Part shown: piece after piece, positions 22,550 to 31,837 of the stretch
How the letters are laid out: each line of letters begins with the position of its first letter
Numbering within the stretch: position 1 is the first letter of the stretch
NCBI RefSeq assembly: GCF_014522265.1
Contig: NZ_CP017024.1
Coordinates: forward strand, 2,764,001-2,828,000
Direction: 5' to 3'
Source of the DNA: Pseudomonas oryzihabitans
GTDB lineage: Bacteria > Pseudomonadota > Gammaproteobacteria > Pseudomonadales > Pseudomonadaceae
DNA: 64,000 nucleotides
The notes under the pieces: model-generated
The model's database searches: none
Told to the model about the DNA's origin: nothing
What the model saw: the letters and a program-made list of their open reading frames with translations, nothing else
Made by a program: the position numbers and the translations under genes

Positions 22550-22580
22550 GTTATTGTTGTCAGGCGTCATGTGGCATAAC
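22550..22580. promoter_or_regulatory. candidate LysR operator in the divergent gap
   Basis: The 272-base gap 22442-22713 between DUF969 and the LysR gene has no gene. It contains the inverted repeat GTTAT (22550-22554) and ATAAC (22576-22580), with the 3-bp-arm repeat ATG-TGG-CAT at 22569-22577 inside. Its position fits a regulator binding site, but the arms are short. Confidence 0.3.
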
Positions 22581-22713
22581 GCCGGCTGGCATCTTTCGCC
22601 GCCGGTGGAGGTGGCGTCCAGCAAATAAAACTGTTCGCCGCCGATAGGGAAAAGCGGGGCAGACAAGGCTGCTGGTGGGGGTAAAGTGGCGGGACAGCCT
22701 TGTCGAGGTCCCC

Positions 22714-23634
22714 ATGAATCTGCGCTTTCTCGATACCTTCGTCTGGGTCGCCCGGCTGGGCAGTTTCCGTCTGACGGCGGAAAAGCTGTCCACCACCCAG
22801 GCTGCCATCTCCAGTCGCATCGCCGTGCTGGAGAGCGAACTGGGCGTGCAGCTGTTCCTGCGCGATTCCCGCGGTGTGAGTCTGACCGCCGAGGGTCATC
22901 GGGTACTGGGCTACGCCGAGCGGATGCTGGCCACCCAGCGCGAGCTGCACGAGGCCCTGGGCCATGGCCAGACCCTGGAGGGCCGCCTGCGCATCGGCGT
23001 GATGGATACGGTGATCCACAGCTGGCTGGATCAGCTGATCGCCGCCGTCACCCAGAGCTATCCGGCCATCGAGCTGGAGCTGACCGCGGACACGGCGCTG
23101 AATCTGGCCGAGCAACTGGCGCGGGGGCAGCTCGACCTGATCTTTCAGACCGATCTGCTGCGCGCCGAGGGCATCCGCAATCTGCACCTCGCCAGCTATC
23201 CGGTGCGCTGGCTGGTGGCCAGTGACAGTCATCTGGCGCGACCCTACGCCAATCTGGCCGAACTGGCTGGCGAGCGCCTGATCACCTTTTCCCGCCATTC
23301 GCGACCGCACCAGGACATCCTCGGCCTCTTGCAGCGCGAGGGCATCGCCGAACCACGGGTCTGCTGCATCAACTCGGTGGCGGCCATCATCAAGCTGATG
23401 GGCGAGGGCTTCGGCATCGGCGCCCTGCCGCCGGCCCTGGTGATCGAGGAATTGGCCCGTGGCAGCCTGATGCCCTTGCCACTGGCCGGGCCGCCGCCCT
23501 TCGATGTCCAGGCCAGCTGGCATGGCGGCGCTGGCCTGGCGCTGAGCGAGGCGGTGGTGGCCCTGAGCCAGACGGTGGTGGCCGACTGGTGTACGCGGCT
23601 GGGCCCGGAGCGCGCCTTGCCGGTGCTGGTCTAG
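22714..23634 (+). CDS. LysR-type regulator of the 5-oxoproline cluster
   Basis: 306-residue LysR regulator. The N-terminal HTH spans residues about 3-62 (TFVWVARLGSFRLTAEKLST, then TQAAISSRIAVLE), and the effector domain (about 90-295) begins LRIGVMDTVIHSWLDQLI. It is divergent from DUF969-DUF979-pcp and 105 bases upstream of pxpA on the same strand. It is therefore the likely regulator of both arms, with pyroglutamate as a plausible inducer. The effector and binding site are inferred from position only. Confidence 0.9.
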   Translation: MNLRFLDTFVWVARLGSFRLTAEKLSTTQAAISSRIAVLESELGVQLFLRDSRGVSLTAEGHRVLGYAERMLATQRELHEALGHGQTLEGRLRIGVMDTVIHSWLDQLIAAVTQSYPAIELELTADTALNLAEQLARGQLDLIFQTDLLRAEGIRNLHLASYPVRWLVASDSHLARPYANLAELAGERLITFSRHSRPHQDILGLLQREGIAEPRVCCINSVAAIIKLMGEGFGIGALPPALVIEELARGSLMPLPLAGPPPFDVQASWHGGAGLALSEAVVALSQTVVADWCTRLGPERALPVLV

Positions 23635-23739
23635 CCCGGGTGTTTCAACGGCTTCTTATCGCCAGCGCCCGGAATCTTTTGTTGGACAGCGGCGCCCTGG
23701 CTTTCCGACACTCCAGCTACTTCCTCAGAGGATCCTGTC

Positions 23740-24486
23740 ATGTCCGCTCGCCTGCTCCTCAATTGCGATTCCGGTGAAAGCTACGGTGCCTGGTCCATGG
23801 GCGACGACGCCCATGCCATTCCCCTGGTCGACCAGGCCAACCTGGCCTGCGGCTTCCACGCCGCCGATCCCCTGACCATGCAGCGCGCCGTGACCCTGGC
23901 GGTGGCCAATGACGTGCAGATCGGCGCCCATCCGGCCTATCCCGATCTGGTGGGTTTCGGTCGGCGGCCCATGGCCTGCACCCCGGCCGAGGTGGAAGCC
24001 ATGATCCTCTACCAGATCGGCGCCCTGGACGCCTTCTGTCGCGCCGCAGGCGTGCGCGTCGAGTACGTGAAGCCCCATGGCGCCCTCTACAACGCCCTGG
24101 TCAAGGATGATGCCCTGCTCACCGCCGCGCTCGCTGCCTGCGCCCGCTATCGCCAGGGGCTACCGCTGATGGTGCTGGCCAAGGCCGACAATGACCGCGA
24201 GCGCCGACTGGCCGAAGCCGCCGGGGTGCCGTTGCTGCTGGAAGCCTTCGCCGATCGCGCCTATCTGGCCGACGGTTCCCTGGCGCCGCGTGGCCAGGCC
24301 GGCGCCGTTCACCATGACCCCGAGCGCATCCTGGCCCAGGCCGTCGCCATCGCCCGCGGTGAAGACTTTCCCGGCTTCGATGGCCAGCCCATGCGGCTGC
24401 AGGCCGACAGCCTCTGCGTGCATGGCGACAATGCCGAATCCCTGGCAGTGCTGCGTCGGCTGCGCGCCGCACTGGATGCCCTATGA
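23740..24486 (+). CDS. pxpA: 5-oxoprolinase subunit A
   Basis: LamB/YcsF-family subunit of the ATP-dependent PxpABC 5-oxoprolinase, which opens pyroglutamate to glutamate. 248 residues, typical. The start is [20 protein letters not shown]. Conserved segments include [30 protein letters not shown] and VKPHGALYN. It overlaps pxpB by four bases (ATGA), so the three subunits are translationally coupled. Confidence 0.97.
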   Translation: MSARLLLNCDSGESYGAWSMGDDAHAIPLVDQANLACGFHAADPLTMQRAVTLAVANDVQIGAHPAYPDLVGFGRRPMACTPAEVEAMILYQIGALDAFCRAAGVRVEYVKPHGALYNALVKDDALLTAALAACARYRQGLPLMVLAKADNDRERRLAEAAGVPLLLEAFADRAYLADGSLAPRGQAGAVHHDPERILAQAVAIARGEDFPGFDGQPMRLQADSLCVHGDNAESLAVLRRLRAALDAL

Positions 24487-25160
24487 TCGTCGGCAAACCC
24501 TTTGGCGTCGCGGCGCTGCTGCTCGAGCTGGCCGAGCATCCCGACGCCGAGCTGCCCCCGCGTATCGCCCGCCTGGGCGAACGGATTCGCCAGCGCTTCG
24601 GCCTGGCGGTGACCGATCTGGTGGCGGGCTGGACCAGCCTGCTGGTGCACTACGATCCCCTGCAACTGACCCTGGTCGAGCTGCAGGCCGGCCTCGCCCC
24701 CCTGCTGGCCGACTGGCCGGGCGCCGCGCAGGCGGGCGAGGGCGGGCGCCTGCACGAGGTGCCGACGCTCTATGCCGGACCCGATCTGGCCGAGGTGGCC
24801 GAGCGCTGTGGCCTGAGCGCGGCCGAGGTCATTGGCCTCCACAGTGGGCGTGACTATCAGGTGGGCGCCATCGGCTTCATGCCGGGCTTCGCCTTTCTCG
24901 GCGAGCTGGACGAGCGCCTGGCGCTGCCCCGGCGCAGCACGCCGCGTACCAGCGTGCCCGCCGGCAGTCTGGCCATCGCCGAGCGCCAGACCGCGGTCTA
25001 TCCGCAGGCCTCGCCGGGCGGCTGGAATCTCATCGGCCGCTGCCTGTGGACGGTCTTCGATGCCCAGGCAGAACCGCCGTGCCTGCTGGCGCCCGGGGAT
25101 CGGGTGCGCTTCGTCCCGGTGGACGAAGCCGCCTTTCGCGCCCAGGGAGGTCAGTCATGA
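24483..25160 (+). CDS. pxpB: 5-oxoprolinase subunit B
   Basis: KipI/AHS1-family subunit of 5-oxoprolinase. 225 residues. The N-terminal domain is followed by the cyclophilin-like domain with [20 protein letters not shown] and [20 protein letters not shown]. Usual form pairs with PxpC as an allophanate-hydrolase-like heterodimer. ATG at 24483 overlaps the pxpA stop, and its own stop overlaps the pxpC ATG. The family's link to KipI kinase inhibitors is historical; here context makes oxoprolinase the clear call. Confidence 0.95.
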   Translation: MIVGKPFGVAALLLELAEHPDAELPPRIARLGERIRQRFGLAVTDLVAGWTSLLVHYDPLQLTLVELQAGLAPLLADWPGAAQAGEGGRLHEVPTLYAGPDLAEVAERCGLSAAEVIGLHSGRDYQVGAIGFMPGFAFLGELDERLALPRRSTPRTSVPAGSLAIAERQTAVYPQASPGGWNLIGRCLWTVFDAQAEPPCLLAPGDRVRFVPVDEAAFRAQGGQS

Positions 25161-26089
25161 GCGGTCTCAAGGTCATCAAGTCCGGTCCCCTGACCCTGTT
25201 GCAGGACCTGGGGCGCCAGGGCTGGCAACACCTGGGCGTGGCGCCCTCGGGGCCCATGGACGGCCATGCCGCGCGCTGGGCCAATCGGCTGGTGGGCAAT
25301 CCGGTAACGGCGCCGCTGCTGGAGATCGCCCTGGGCGGTGCCGAATTCGAAAGCGAGACCGACACCTGGCTGGCGCTGACCGGTGCGCCGCTGGACGCCC
25401 GGCTGGATGGCGAGCCGCTGCCGGCCTGGTCGTGCTTTCCGGTACAGGCCGGCGCGCGCTTGCGCCTGGGCTTCGCCCAGGCCGGACAGCGCGCCTACCT
25501 GGCCGCCGCCGGTGGCGGTTTCCAGGCGCCGGCGACCCTGGGCAGCGTGGCCAGCAATCGCCGCGAAGGCCTGGGCGGGCTGGAGGGCAGGGGCGCGCCG
25601 CTCGCGGCCGGTCAGCGGCTGACCTGTGCGGCGGTGAGCGAGCTGCATAGCCACGGCTGCGGTCCGGCTGCGCGCTTCGTGCCGGACTATCGCCAGGTGC
25701 CGACGTTGAGGGTGATCCTTGGCGGCGACGCCGAGGCCTTCGGACCGGCGCAGCAGCAGGCGCTGTTCACGCAACCCTGGCGGATCAGTCCGCAATCCGA
25801 TCGCATGGGTATCCGCCTGGCTGGCGACGTACCCCTGGCGCCGCCCCGCCGCCAGTGGTCGTTGGGGGTGGTGACCGGTGCCATCCAGGTACCGCCCGAC
25901 GGCCAGCCCATCGTGCTCATGGCCGATCGCCAGACCATGGGCGGCTATCCGCTGCTGGGCTTCATCCATCCACTGGACCTGGCGCGCCTGGCCCAGTGCC
26001 CGGCCCATCACGAGGTTCGCTTCGCCCCGGTGGAACTGGCCGTGGCCCAGGCCGAGTGGCGGCGTTTCCTGGCCTTCTTCGGGGGTTGA
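25157..26089 (+). CDS. pxpC: 5-oxoprolinase subunit C
   Basis: KipA/AHS2-family subunit. 310 residues, [20 protein letters not shown] start, then QGWQHLGVAPSGPMDGHAAR, the diagnostic segment. SPQSDRMGIRLAG and MADRQTMGGYPLLGFIHPLD are conserved in the C-terminal half. It closes the pxpABC operon. No terminator is obvious in the 150 bases before the next gene. Confidence 0.96.
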   Translation: MSGLKVIKSGPLTLLQDLGRQGWQHLGVAPSGPMDGHAARWANRLVGNPVTAPLLEIALGGAEFESETDTWLALTGAPLDARLDGEPLPAWSCFPVQAGARLRLGFAQAGQRAYLAAAGGGFQAPATLGSVASNRREGLGGLEGRGAPLAAGQRLTCAAVSELHSHGCGPAARFVPDYRQVPTLRVILGGDAEAFGPAQQQALFTQPWRISPQSDRMGIRLAGDVPLAPPRRQWSLGVVTGAIQVPPDGQPIVLMADRQTMGGYPLLGFIHPLDLARLAQCPAHHEVRFAPVELAVAQAEWRRFLAFFGG

Positions 26090-26239
26090 ACACGCAGTCG
26101 GTCACGGCTGAGGAATCTTGTCCGCTTCGATGAGTCGCACGCTCAGGGGCGACGCCGACTTCCCTTTCTCGGCGTCTGGCTTGAAACTTGCCTCACACGT
26201 CCCCCTGTGACGACCGACAAGAAGGAGCTGGAACCGGCG

Positions 26240-27130
26240 ATGAAAACTCCCAAACGCATCGAGCCGTTGATCGAGGACGGCTTGGTCGATGAGGTGATAC
26301 GGCCCCTGATGAGTGGCAAGGAGGCGGCGGTCTACGTGGTGCGCTGCGGCAGCCAGGTGCGCTGCGCCAAGGTCTACAAGGAGGCCGACAAGCGCAGCTT
26401 CCGCCAGGCCGCCGAGTACCAGGAGGGGCGCAAGGTGCGTGGCAGTCGGGAAAACCGCGCCATGGCCAAGGGCTCCAAGTTCGGTCGGCGCGAGCGCGAG
26501 GACAACTGGCAGAACGCCGAGGTGACGGCGCTCTATCGCCTGGCCGACGCCGGGGTACGGGTACCCAAGCCCCACGACTTCCTCGACGGTGTGCTGCTGA
26601 TGGACCTGGTCACCGACGGCAATGGCGAGGCCGCGCCGCGACTCAACGACGTGACCCTCACCGCCGAGGAAGCACTGCGCTATCACGAGCTGATGATCGG
26701 CCAGATCGTGCGCATGCTCTGCGCCGGACTGGTCCACGGTGACCTTTCCGAATTCAACGTGCTGCTGGCCGAGGACGGCCCGGTCATCATCGACCTGCCC
26801 CAGGCGGTGGACGCGGCCGGCAACAACCACGCCTTCCGCCTGCTGGCGCGGGATGTGGAGAACATGGCGCTCTACTTTGGCCGCTTCGCGCCTGAGTTGC
26901 GCACGACCCGCTATGCGCCGGAGATGTGGGCGCTGTTCGAGAAGGGCGAGTTGTTCGCCAATACCCGCCTGACCGGCGAGTTCGCCGAGCGCGAAGACCA
27001 GGCCGATGTCCATGCGGTGATGCGCGAGATCGAGGCGGCGCGGCGTGACGAGGAACGACGGCAGGCGGCGCGTCGCGAACAGGATGAGCCCAGCGTGCGC
27101 GAAGAGCCGCCGCCGCCCTGGCTAAGCTGA
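26240..27130 (+). CDS. RIO-type serine protein kinase
   Basis: 296-residue RIO1-like kinase. MKTPKRIEPLIEDGLVDEVI is followed by MSGKEAAVYVVRCG (nucleotide loop and Lys), catalytic-loop HGDLSEFNVLL with Asp168, and the metal-binding VIIDLPQAVD. The C-terminus is Arg/Glu-rich and ends PPPPWLS. RIO kinases in bacteria are poorly understood; a role in ribosome or stress functions is only by analogy. An in-frame GTG at 26207 would add 11 residues, but 26240 matches the usual start and GGAA lies six bases upstream. Confidence 0.9.
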   Translation: MKTPKRIEPLIEDGLVDEVIRPLMSGKEAAVYVVRCGSQVRCAKVYKEADKRSFRQAAEYQEGRKVRGSRENRAMAKGSKFGRREREDNWQNAEVTALYRLADAGVRVPKPHDFLDGVLLMDLVTDGNGEAAPRLNDVTLTAEEALRYHELMIGQIVRMLCAGLVHGDLSEFNVLLAEDGPVIIDLPQAVDAAGNNHAFRLLARDVENMALYFGRFAPELRTTRYAPEMWALFEKGELFANTRLTGEFAEREDQADVHAVMREIEAARRDEERRQAARREQDEPSVREEPPPPWLS

Positions 27131-27250
27131 TCGTGAAGCAGAACGATTAGCGCTGCGATGAGACGAACGGCCCCAGTGGTCGGGCGATGAACGGCGTCCT
27201 CTGGGCGCCGGCGCGCTAAACTGGGCACTGAACAGCACAGGACTCTTTTC

Positions 27251-27748
27251 ATGCAAGGCCATCCGGACGTCATCAACTACCTCAACCAGCTGCTGCGCGG
27301 CGAGCTGGCGGCGCGCGACCAGTACTTCATCCATTCGCGGATGTACGAGGACTGGGGCCTGATGCGCCTGTACGAGCGGATCGGCCACGAGATGGAGGAG
27401 GAAACCCAGCACGCCGATGCGCTGCTGCGCCGCATCCTGTTCCTCGAAGGCACGCCGGACATGCGTCCCAATGCCATTACTGTCGGCCAGACCGTACCGG
27501 AAATGCTGCGCGCCGACCTGGCGCTGGAATACGAGGTACGGGAAGCCCTGGCCCAGGGCGTGGCCCTGTGCAACCAGCACAAGGACTTCGTCACCCGCGA
27601 GATCCTGGTGGTGCAGCTGGAAGACACCGAGGAAGATCATGCCTACTGGCTGGAGCAGCAGCTGGGCCTGATCGACAAGATCGGCCTGCAGAACTACCTG
27701 CAATCGCAGATGAAGGGCGGCACCACGCCCCATGGTGCCGGCCTCTAG
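27251..27748 (+). CDS. ftnA: ferritin-like bacterioferritin A (FtnA type)
   Basis: 165-residue 24-mer iron-storage protein of the bacterioferritin family. Ferroxidase residues are present: Glu18 ([12 protein letters not shown]), Glu51 and His54 ([11 protein letters not shown]), and EEDHAYW near the C-terminus. The axial heme ligand Met52 of true Bfr is Thr here, as in the Pseudomonas protein renamed from BfrA to FtnA, so this subunit probably binds no heme alone. The C-terminus ([12 protein letters not shown]) is slightly longer than usual. Confidence 0.93.
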   Translation: MQGHPDVINYLNQLLRGELAARDQYFIHSRMYEDWGLMRLYERIGHEMEEETQHADALLRRILFLEGTPDMRPNAITVGQTVPEMLRADLALEYEVREALAQGVALCNQHKDFVTREILVVQLEDTEEDHAYWLEQQLGLIDKIGLQNYLQSQMKGGTTPHGAGL

Positions 27749-27755
27749 CATCGGC

Positions 27756-27781
27756 TGAGCGGCGCCACCAGGCGTCGCTCA
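27756..27781. terminator. convergent hairpin between ftnA and the kinase gene
   Basis: 11-bp stem with one G:U pair (27756-27766 and 27771-27781), loop ACCA, overlapping the stop codon of the histidine kinase gene. T tracts are short. It could stop transcripts from both sides. Confidence 0.5.
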
Positions 27782-30346
27782 GGACGTGCGGGCGTCGCCC
27801 TCCGGCGCTCGCGGCAGATAGAGCGAGATGCAGGTCCCCACGCCAGGCGTGGTATCGACCTGGATCTGGCCACCCGACTGGTGCACGAAGCCATGCACCA
27901 TGGACAGGCCCAATCCGGTGCCTTGACCCGGTGGCTTGGTGGTAAAGAAGGGATCGAAGATCCGTTCCAGGATCTCCGGCACGATGCCGCTACCGGTGTC
28001 GCTTACCTTGACCCGCACATAGTCTCCTGCAGGCAGATCGTCCGGTCGCTCGGGCGCGTCCTCGGGCAGATTGGCCGTGGACAACCGCAGCTGTCCTCCC
28101 TGGGGCATGGCATCCCGGGCATTGATCGCCAGGTTGAGCAGGGCGCTTTCCAGTTGCACCGCATCGATCACCGTGGACCACAGCGGTTCCGCTGGCTCGG
28201 CCTGGACGTCGATCGCCGGGCCGACGCTGCGGCGGATCAATTCCTCCATGGCCAGCATCAGCTCGTTGACGTCGGTGGGCTTGGGTTCCAGGGTCTGCCG
28301 CCGGGAAAAGGCCAGCAGCCGCTGGGTCAGGGAGGCGGCGCGTGCGGCATAGGCCTGGGCGCCACCGAGCAGCCGGTCGAGCTGGTCGGTACGCTGCTGC
28401 TGCAGACGGCGCTCGATCAGTTCCAGGCTGCCGATGATGCCGGCCAGCAGGTTGTTGAAGTCATGGGCGATGCCACCGGTCAACTGGCCGATGGCTTCCA
28501 TCTTTTGCGCCTGATGCAGCGCCTGCTGCGCCTGGGTCAGCTCGGCGGTGCGCTCGATGACGCGCTGTTCGAGGGTCTCGTTGGCGGTACGCACCGCCTG
28601 GAACAACTGGGCCTGCTCGATGGCGATGGCCGCGCGAGCGGCCAGGGCCGCCATCAGTCGTTCGTGGCGAAGGCTGAAACGCCCTGGTTCGGCATGGCCG
28701 AAGAAGAGTCCACCCAGCACCGTCCCGTCACGGGCCACCACGGCGACGGCCAGATAGCTGCGCACCGGCGGACGTCCAGGCGGCAGGCCCTGGTGCAGTG
28801 CGGACTGGCCATAGCGCGGATCGGTAGCCACATCGTCGGCTCGCACCACGCCCGCGTTCTCCAGGGTGGGGGCGAACATGGCCGTGGCGCCGGGCTCGCC
28901 AAGGCACTCGAAATCGACGCGCTCGGCACCGGATAGGGTGAAGAGACGCAGGGAGCCGCCGTCCTCGGCGGCCTGATGACTGAAATAGGCGCCGAAGCGG
29001 GCGCCCGTCAATTCCACCCCGGCATCGGTCACGGTCTGCACCAGATGCGCCAGATCCAGCTCGCTGGCCAGTTCCGTGTCGATGCGCTTGAGGGCTTCCA
29101 GGGTGCGGGTTTCCTCGCGCAACTCGGCTTCGGCCTGCTTGCGGTCGCTGATGTCGACCAGGAATTCGAAGGCGCTGCCATCAGGCAGGCGCTTGGCGGC
29201 CACGAGAGCCCAGCCGGTCGAGTCGTCGCGGCGTCGATAGCAACGCTCCTCGGGCGGCGCCTGAGCATCGGCGCGTGGCAGTCTCGGTGCCGGCCAGGCG
29301 ATGCGCCCGGCAGCCAGGTCCGCGCGGTCATGGCCGCTCATGCGCAGGAAGGCGTCATTGGCATCGATCAGCCGCCCTTCGGCATCGAAGCAGAGGGCGC
29401 CCACCGTCTCGATTTCCAGGGCGGTGCGAAAGCGTCGTTCGCTGGCTTCCAGGGCAGCCCGGGCCAGATGGGCCTCGGTGACGTCCTGCCCCTGGCAGAA
29501 GATGCCGATCACCTGACCGGTTTCGTCGGTCAGGGGTTCGTAGATGAAATCCAGATACAGGGTGCGGACCGGTTCGCCCACGGTCTCCAGGCGCAGGGGC
29601 TGGTGCTCGGCGACAAAGCGGCGACCGCTGCGATAGACCTGTTCGAGCCACTCGAGGTAGCCCTGACTCTGCAATTCGGGAAAGACTTCGCGCACCGTGA
29701 GGCCTTCACGGGGCCGGCCATCGAACAGGCGGCTGTAGGCGACATTGACGAAGTCGAAGACGTGGTCCGGCCCGCGCACGATGGCGACGAAGCCGGGCGC
29801 CTGCTCGAACATCCGCCGCTGGCGCGCGGCCTCGGCGGCGCGCCGCCGCTCGTCGAGGATGCGCTGGGTGGTCTCGTGGCCCTGGTTGAAGATCCCGGCG
29901 ATCTCGCCGCCCTCACCGCGAATCGGCGTGAAGCTGTAGTTCCAGTAGGTCTCGCTGGCCACGCCCTGGCGCACCATCGGCAGCAACTGGTCGAAGACCG
30001 AAAAGCCCTGGCCGCTGCTCAGGACCTGCTCGAACTGCGGTCCGACCACCGGCCAGATGTCCTGCCAGACCTCCTGGGCGGGACGTCCGAAGGCCCAGGG
30101 GTGGCGTTCCGCGGGAATCGGTGCCCAGGCATCGTTGTAGAGCAGCAGCAGGTCGGGGCCCCAGTAGATGGCGGTGGGAAAGCTGGAGTTCAGGCAGATA
30201 CTCAGTGCCGAGCGCAGCGATTGCGGCCACTGCGACGGCGGGCCCAGGGGCGAATCCGACCAGTCGTGGGTGCGCAAGCGGGCACCCATCTCGCCGCCGC
30301 CGGCGAGAAAGTCCAGTTCGTTCCAGTCGGCAATCTGCGCTGCCAT
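27779..30346 (-). CDS. PAS-PAS-PAS-GAF sensor histidine kinase
   Basis: 855-residue soluble kinase with no membrane helix. N-terminal PAS-like domain (SLRSALSICLNSSFPTAIYW, about residues 40-165), second PAS (FEQAPGFVAIVRGPDHVFDF, about 170-290), third PAS (about 300-400), GAF domain (LVQTVTDAGVELTGARFGAY, about 430-570), short coiled coil, then HisKA with the phospho-accepting His628 in GGIAHDFNNLL and HATPase_c (NLAINARDAM, VSDTGSGI, GQGTGLGLSMV). Many relatives end in a receiver domain; this one stops after the ATPase. GGGAGG lies upstream of ATG 30346. No response regulator adjoins it. Confidence 0.93.
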   Translation of the reverse strand: MAAQIADWNELDFLAGGGEMGARLRTHDWSDSPLGPPSQWPQSLRSALSICLNSSFPTAIYWGPDLLLLYNDAWAPIPAERHPWAFGRPAQEVWQDIWPVVGPQFEQVLSSGQGFSVFDQLLPMVRQGVASETYWNYSFTPIRGEGGEIAGIFNQGHETTQRILDERRRAAEAARQRRMFEQAPGFVAIVRGPDHVFDFVNVAYSRLFDGRPREGLTVREVFPELQSQGYLEWLEQVYRSGRRFVAEHQPLRLETVGEPVRTLYLDFIYEPLTDETGQVIGIFCQGQDVTEAHLARAALEASERRFRTALEIETVGALCFDAEGRLIDANDAFLRMSGHDRADLAAGRIAWPAPRLPRADAQAPPEERCYRRRDDSTGWALVAAKRLPDGSAFEFLVDISDRKQAEAELREETRTLEALKRIDTELASELDLAHLVQTVTDAGVELTGARFGAYFSHQAAEDGGSLRLFTLSGAERVDFECLGEPGATAMFAPTLENAGVVRADDVATDPRYGQSALHQGLPPGRPPVRSYLAVAVVARDGTVLGGLFFGHAEPGRFSLRHERLMAALAARAAIAIEQAQLFQAVRTANETLEQRVIERTAELTQAQQALHQAQKMEAIGQLTGGIAHDFNNLLAGIIGSLELIERRLQQQRTDQLDRLLGGAQAYAARAASLTQRLLAFSRRQTLEPKPTDVNELMLAMEELIRRSVGPAIDVQAEPAEPLWSTVIDAVQLESALLNLAINARDAMPQGGQLRLSTANLPEDAPERPDDLPAGDYVRVKVSDTGSGIVPEILERIFDPFFTTKPPGQGTGLGLSMVHGFVHQSGGQIQVDTTPGVGTCISLYLPRAPEGDARTS

Positions 30347-30447
30347 CTATCGAGCCTCCCCCGGCCACTTCTGCAATTCCAGGCGTTCAGACCACAAGAG
30401 AGACGGAACTGCAGGAACCTGAGCGGATTTTTTGGCTAGCGGCGGCC

Positions 30448-31776
30448 TTACAGCCGGGGCGCATAGCGCTCGATGGCCGCTGGCAGGGCCCAGCCGGCGG
30501 CGAAGGCCAGTACCAGCACAACCAGTGGCAGCAGCACCCACCAGGTCCGCGTCGGAATCGGCTCCAGGCGATTGCCGCCGGTCTTCTGCAGCAGCGCCAG
30601 GCTCAGGCCGCAGAAGCCCCCGGCGAGCAGGGCACCGGCGAGGACGTCGGTGGGCCAGTGCACGCCTAGGTAGACGCGGCTGAGGGCGATGAGTACCGCT
30701 GGCATGGCAGCGATCACCAGCCAGGCGAGGCGCCCGCGCGGACCATAGCGGCGCCCGACGAGGATGCCCAGGGTCAGGAAGAAGGCGAAGGAGGCCGAGC
30801 TGTGGCCGCTGGGCAGGCTGTAGGTGGTCAGCGGCTCGGCGAGCACGTCGGGGCGGGCACGGGCCAGCAGGTTCTTCAACTGGCCGTTGGCCAGGGCGGT
30901 CCCCAGGGTGGTGCCCAGGGCGAACAGCAGCGGGCGCCACTGGCGGTAGGCGGCCAGCACCAGGATCAGCACGGCGGCCAGGATCAGCTGGGTGCGGAAA
31001 TCGCCCATGCGGGTGATGACCACGGCGACCAGGTTGAGCCAGCCTTCGCGATGCTCCTGGACCAGCGCCATCAGGCCTTCGTCGAAGGCGCGCAGGTGGT
31101 GCCAGCCGAACAGCAGCGCCAGCAGCCCGGCCAGGCAGAGGGCGCCGCTGATCAGCGTGGTGCCGGCGCGCTCGCGCCAGGCGCCATGGGCCACCACCGT
31201 CAGCAGCACCGCGGCGCCACCGAAGACGATGCCGGCCTGTTGCCAGAAGCCCTCCGGCAGCGGCAGGCGGAAGGCCGCGCCGGTCACCCAGCCCGGGCCG
31301 AGATAGGCGATGGACCAGCCGGCGGCGGCCACCAGGCTGACGCTGACGAATTTGACCAGGGGCATGTCGAGCATGCCGGCGATCAGCGGCAGCAGCGGGC
31401 GCAGCGGACCGATGAAACGACCCACCAGCAGACTGGCTACGCCGTATCTGTGGATGAAGCCCTCGGCCGAGCCGATCCATTCCGGATGGGTGCGCAGTCC
31501 GGGCAGGCGGCGGATGCCTTCATGGAAGCGCCGACCGATGAAATAGGACACCGCGTCGCCGAGGATGCCGCCGAGAAAGCCCAGCAGCAGGGTATCGAAG
31601 AGGTTGAGCGCGCCATTGCCGGCGGCGATGGCCACGGCGAACAGGATCACCGTGCCGGGTACCACCAGCCCGGCCAGGGCCAGGCACTCGAGAAAGGAGA
31701 TGATGAAGATGGCCACGCCCAGCCACTGGTGGTGCTGGTTGATCCACTGGGTCAGGCCGTCTAGCAGTTCCGTCAT
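30448..31776 (-). CDS. DedA-PAP2 fusion membrane phosphatase
   Basis: 442-residue two-domain membrane protein. The N-terminal half is DedA/VTT: FISFLECLALAGLVVPGTVI with the conserved FLE and VPG, then FIGRRFHEGIRRLPG and GRFIGPLRPLLPLIAGM. The C-terminal half is a PAP2 phosphatase with all three motifs: KNLLARARPDV, YSLPSGHSSA and SRVYLGVHWPTDV. Likely couples handling of undecaprenyl or phospholipid phosphates with dephosphorylation; substrate inferred. Start MTELLDGLTQWIN is preferred to the frame extension to 31986, which is Pro-rich and unlike a membrane N-terminus. Confidence 0.92.
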   Translation of the reverse strand: MTELLDGLTQWINQHHQWLGVAIFIISFLECLALAGLVVPGTVILFAVAIAAGNGALNLFDTLLLGFLGGILGDAVSYFIGRRFHEGIRRLPGLRTHPEWIGSAEGFIHRYGVASLLVGRFIGPLRPLLPLIAGMLDMPLVKFVSVSLVAAAGWSIAYLGPGWVTGAAFRLPLPEGFWQQAGIVFGGAAVLLTVVAHGAWRERAGTTLISGALCLAGLLALLFGWHHLRAFDEGLMALVQEHREGWLNLVAVVITRMGDFRTQLILAAVLILVLAAYRQWRPLLFALGTTLGTALANGQLKNLLARARPDVLAEPLTTYSLPSGHSSASFAFFLTLGILVGRRYGPRGRLAWLVIAAMPAVLIALSRVYLGVHWPTDVLAGALLAGGFCGLSLALLQKTGGNRLEPIPTRTWWVLLPLVVLVLAFAAGWALPAAIERYAPRL

Positions 31777-31837
31777 CGAAAGGCTTCCTGGGGCTGGGGG
31801 TTGCGTCCTCAGACCCATGGGGAAAGCCTTGGTTGCC

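Noticed and set aside
22442-22713. N-terminal extensions of the DUF969 gene to 22666 or of the LysR gene upstream
   Set aside because: The extra residues are unlike the families and would overlap the shared promoter region.
26139-26219. Short plus-strand ORF of 26 codons before the RIO kinase
   Set aside because: No ribosome site, no recognisable features, and its stop abuts the alternative kinase start; probably chance.
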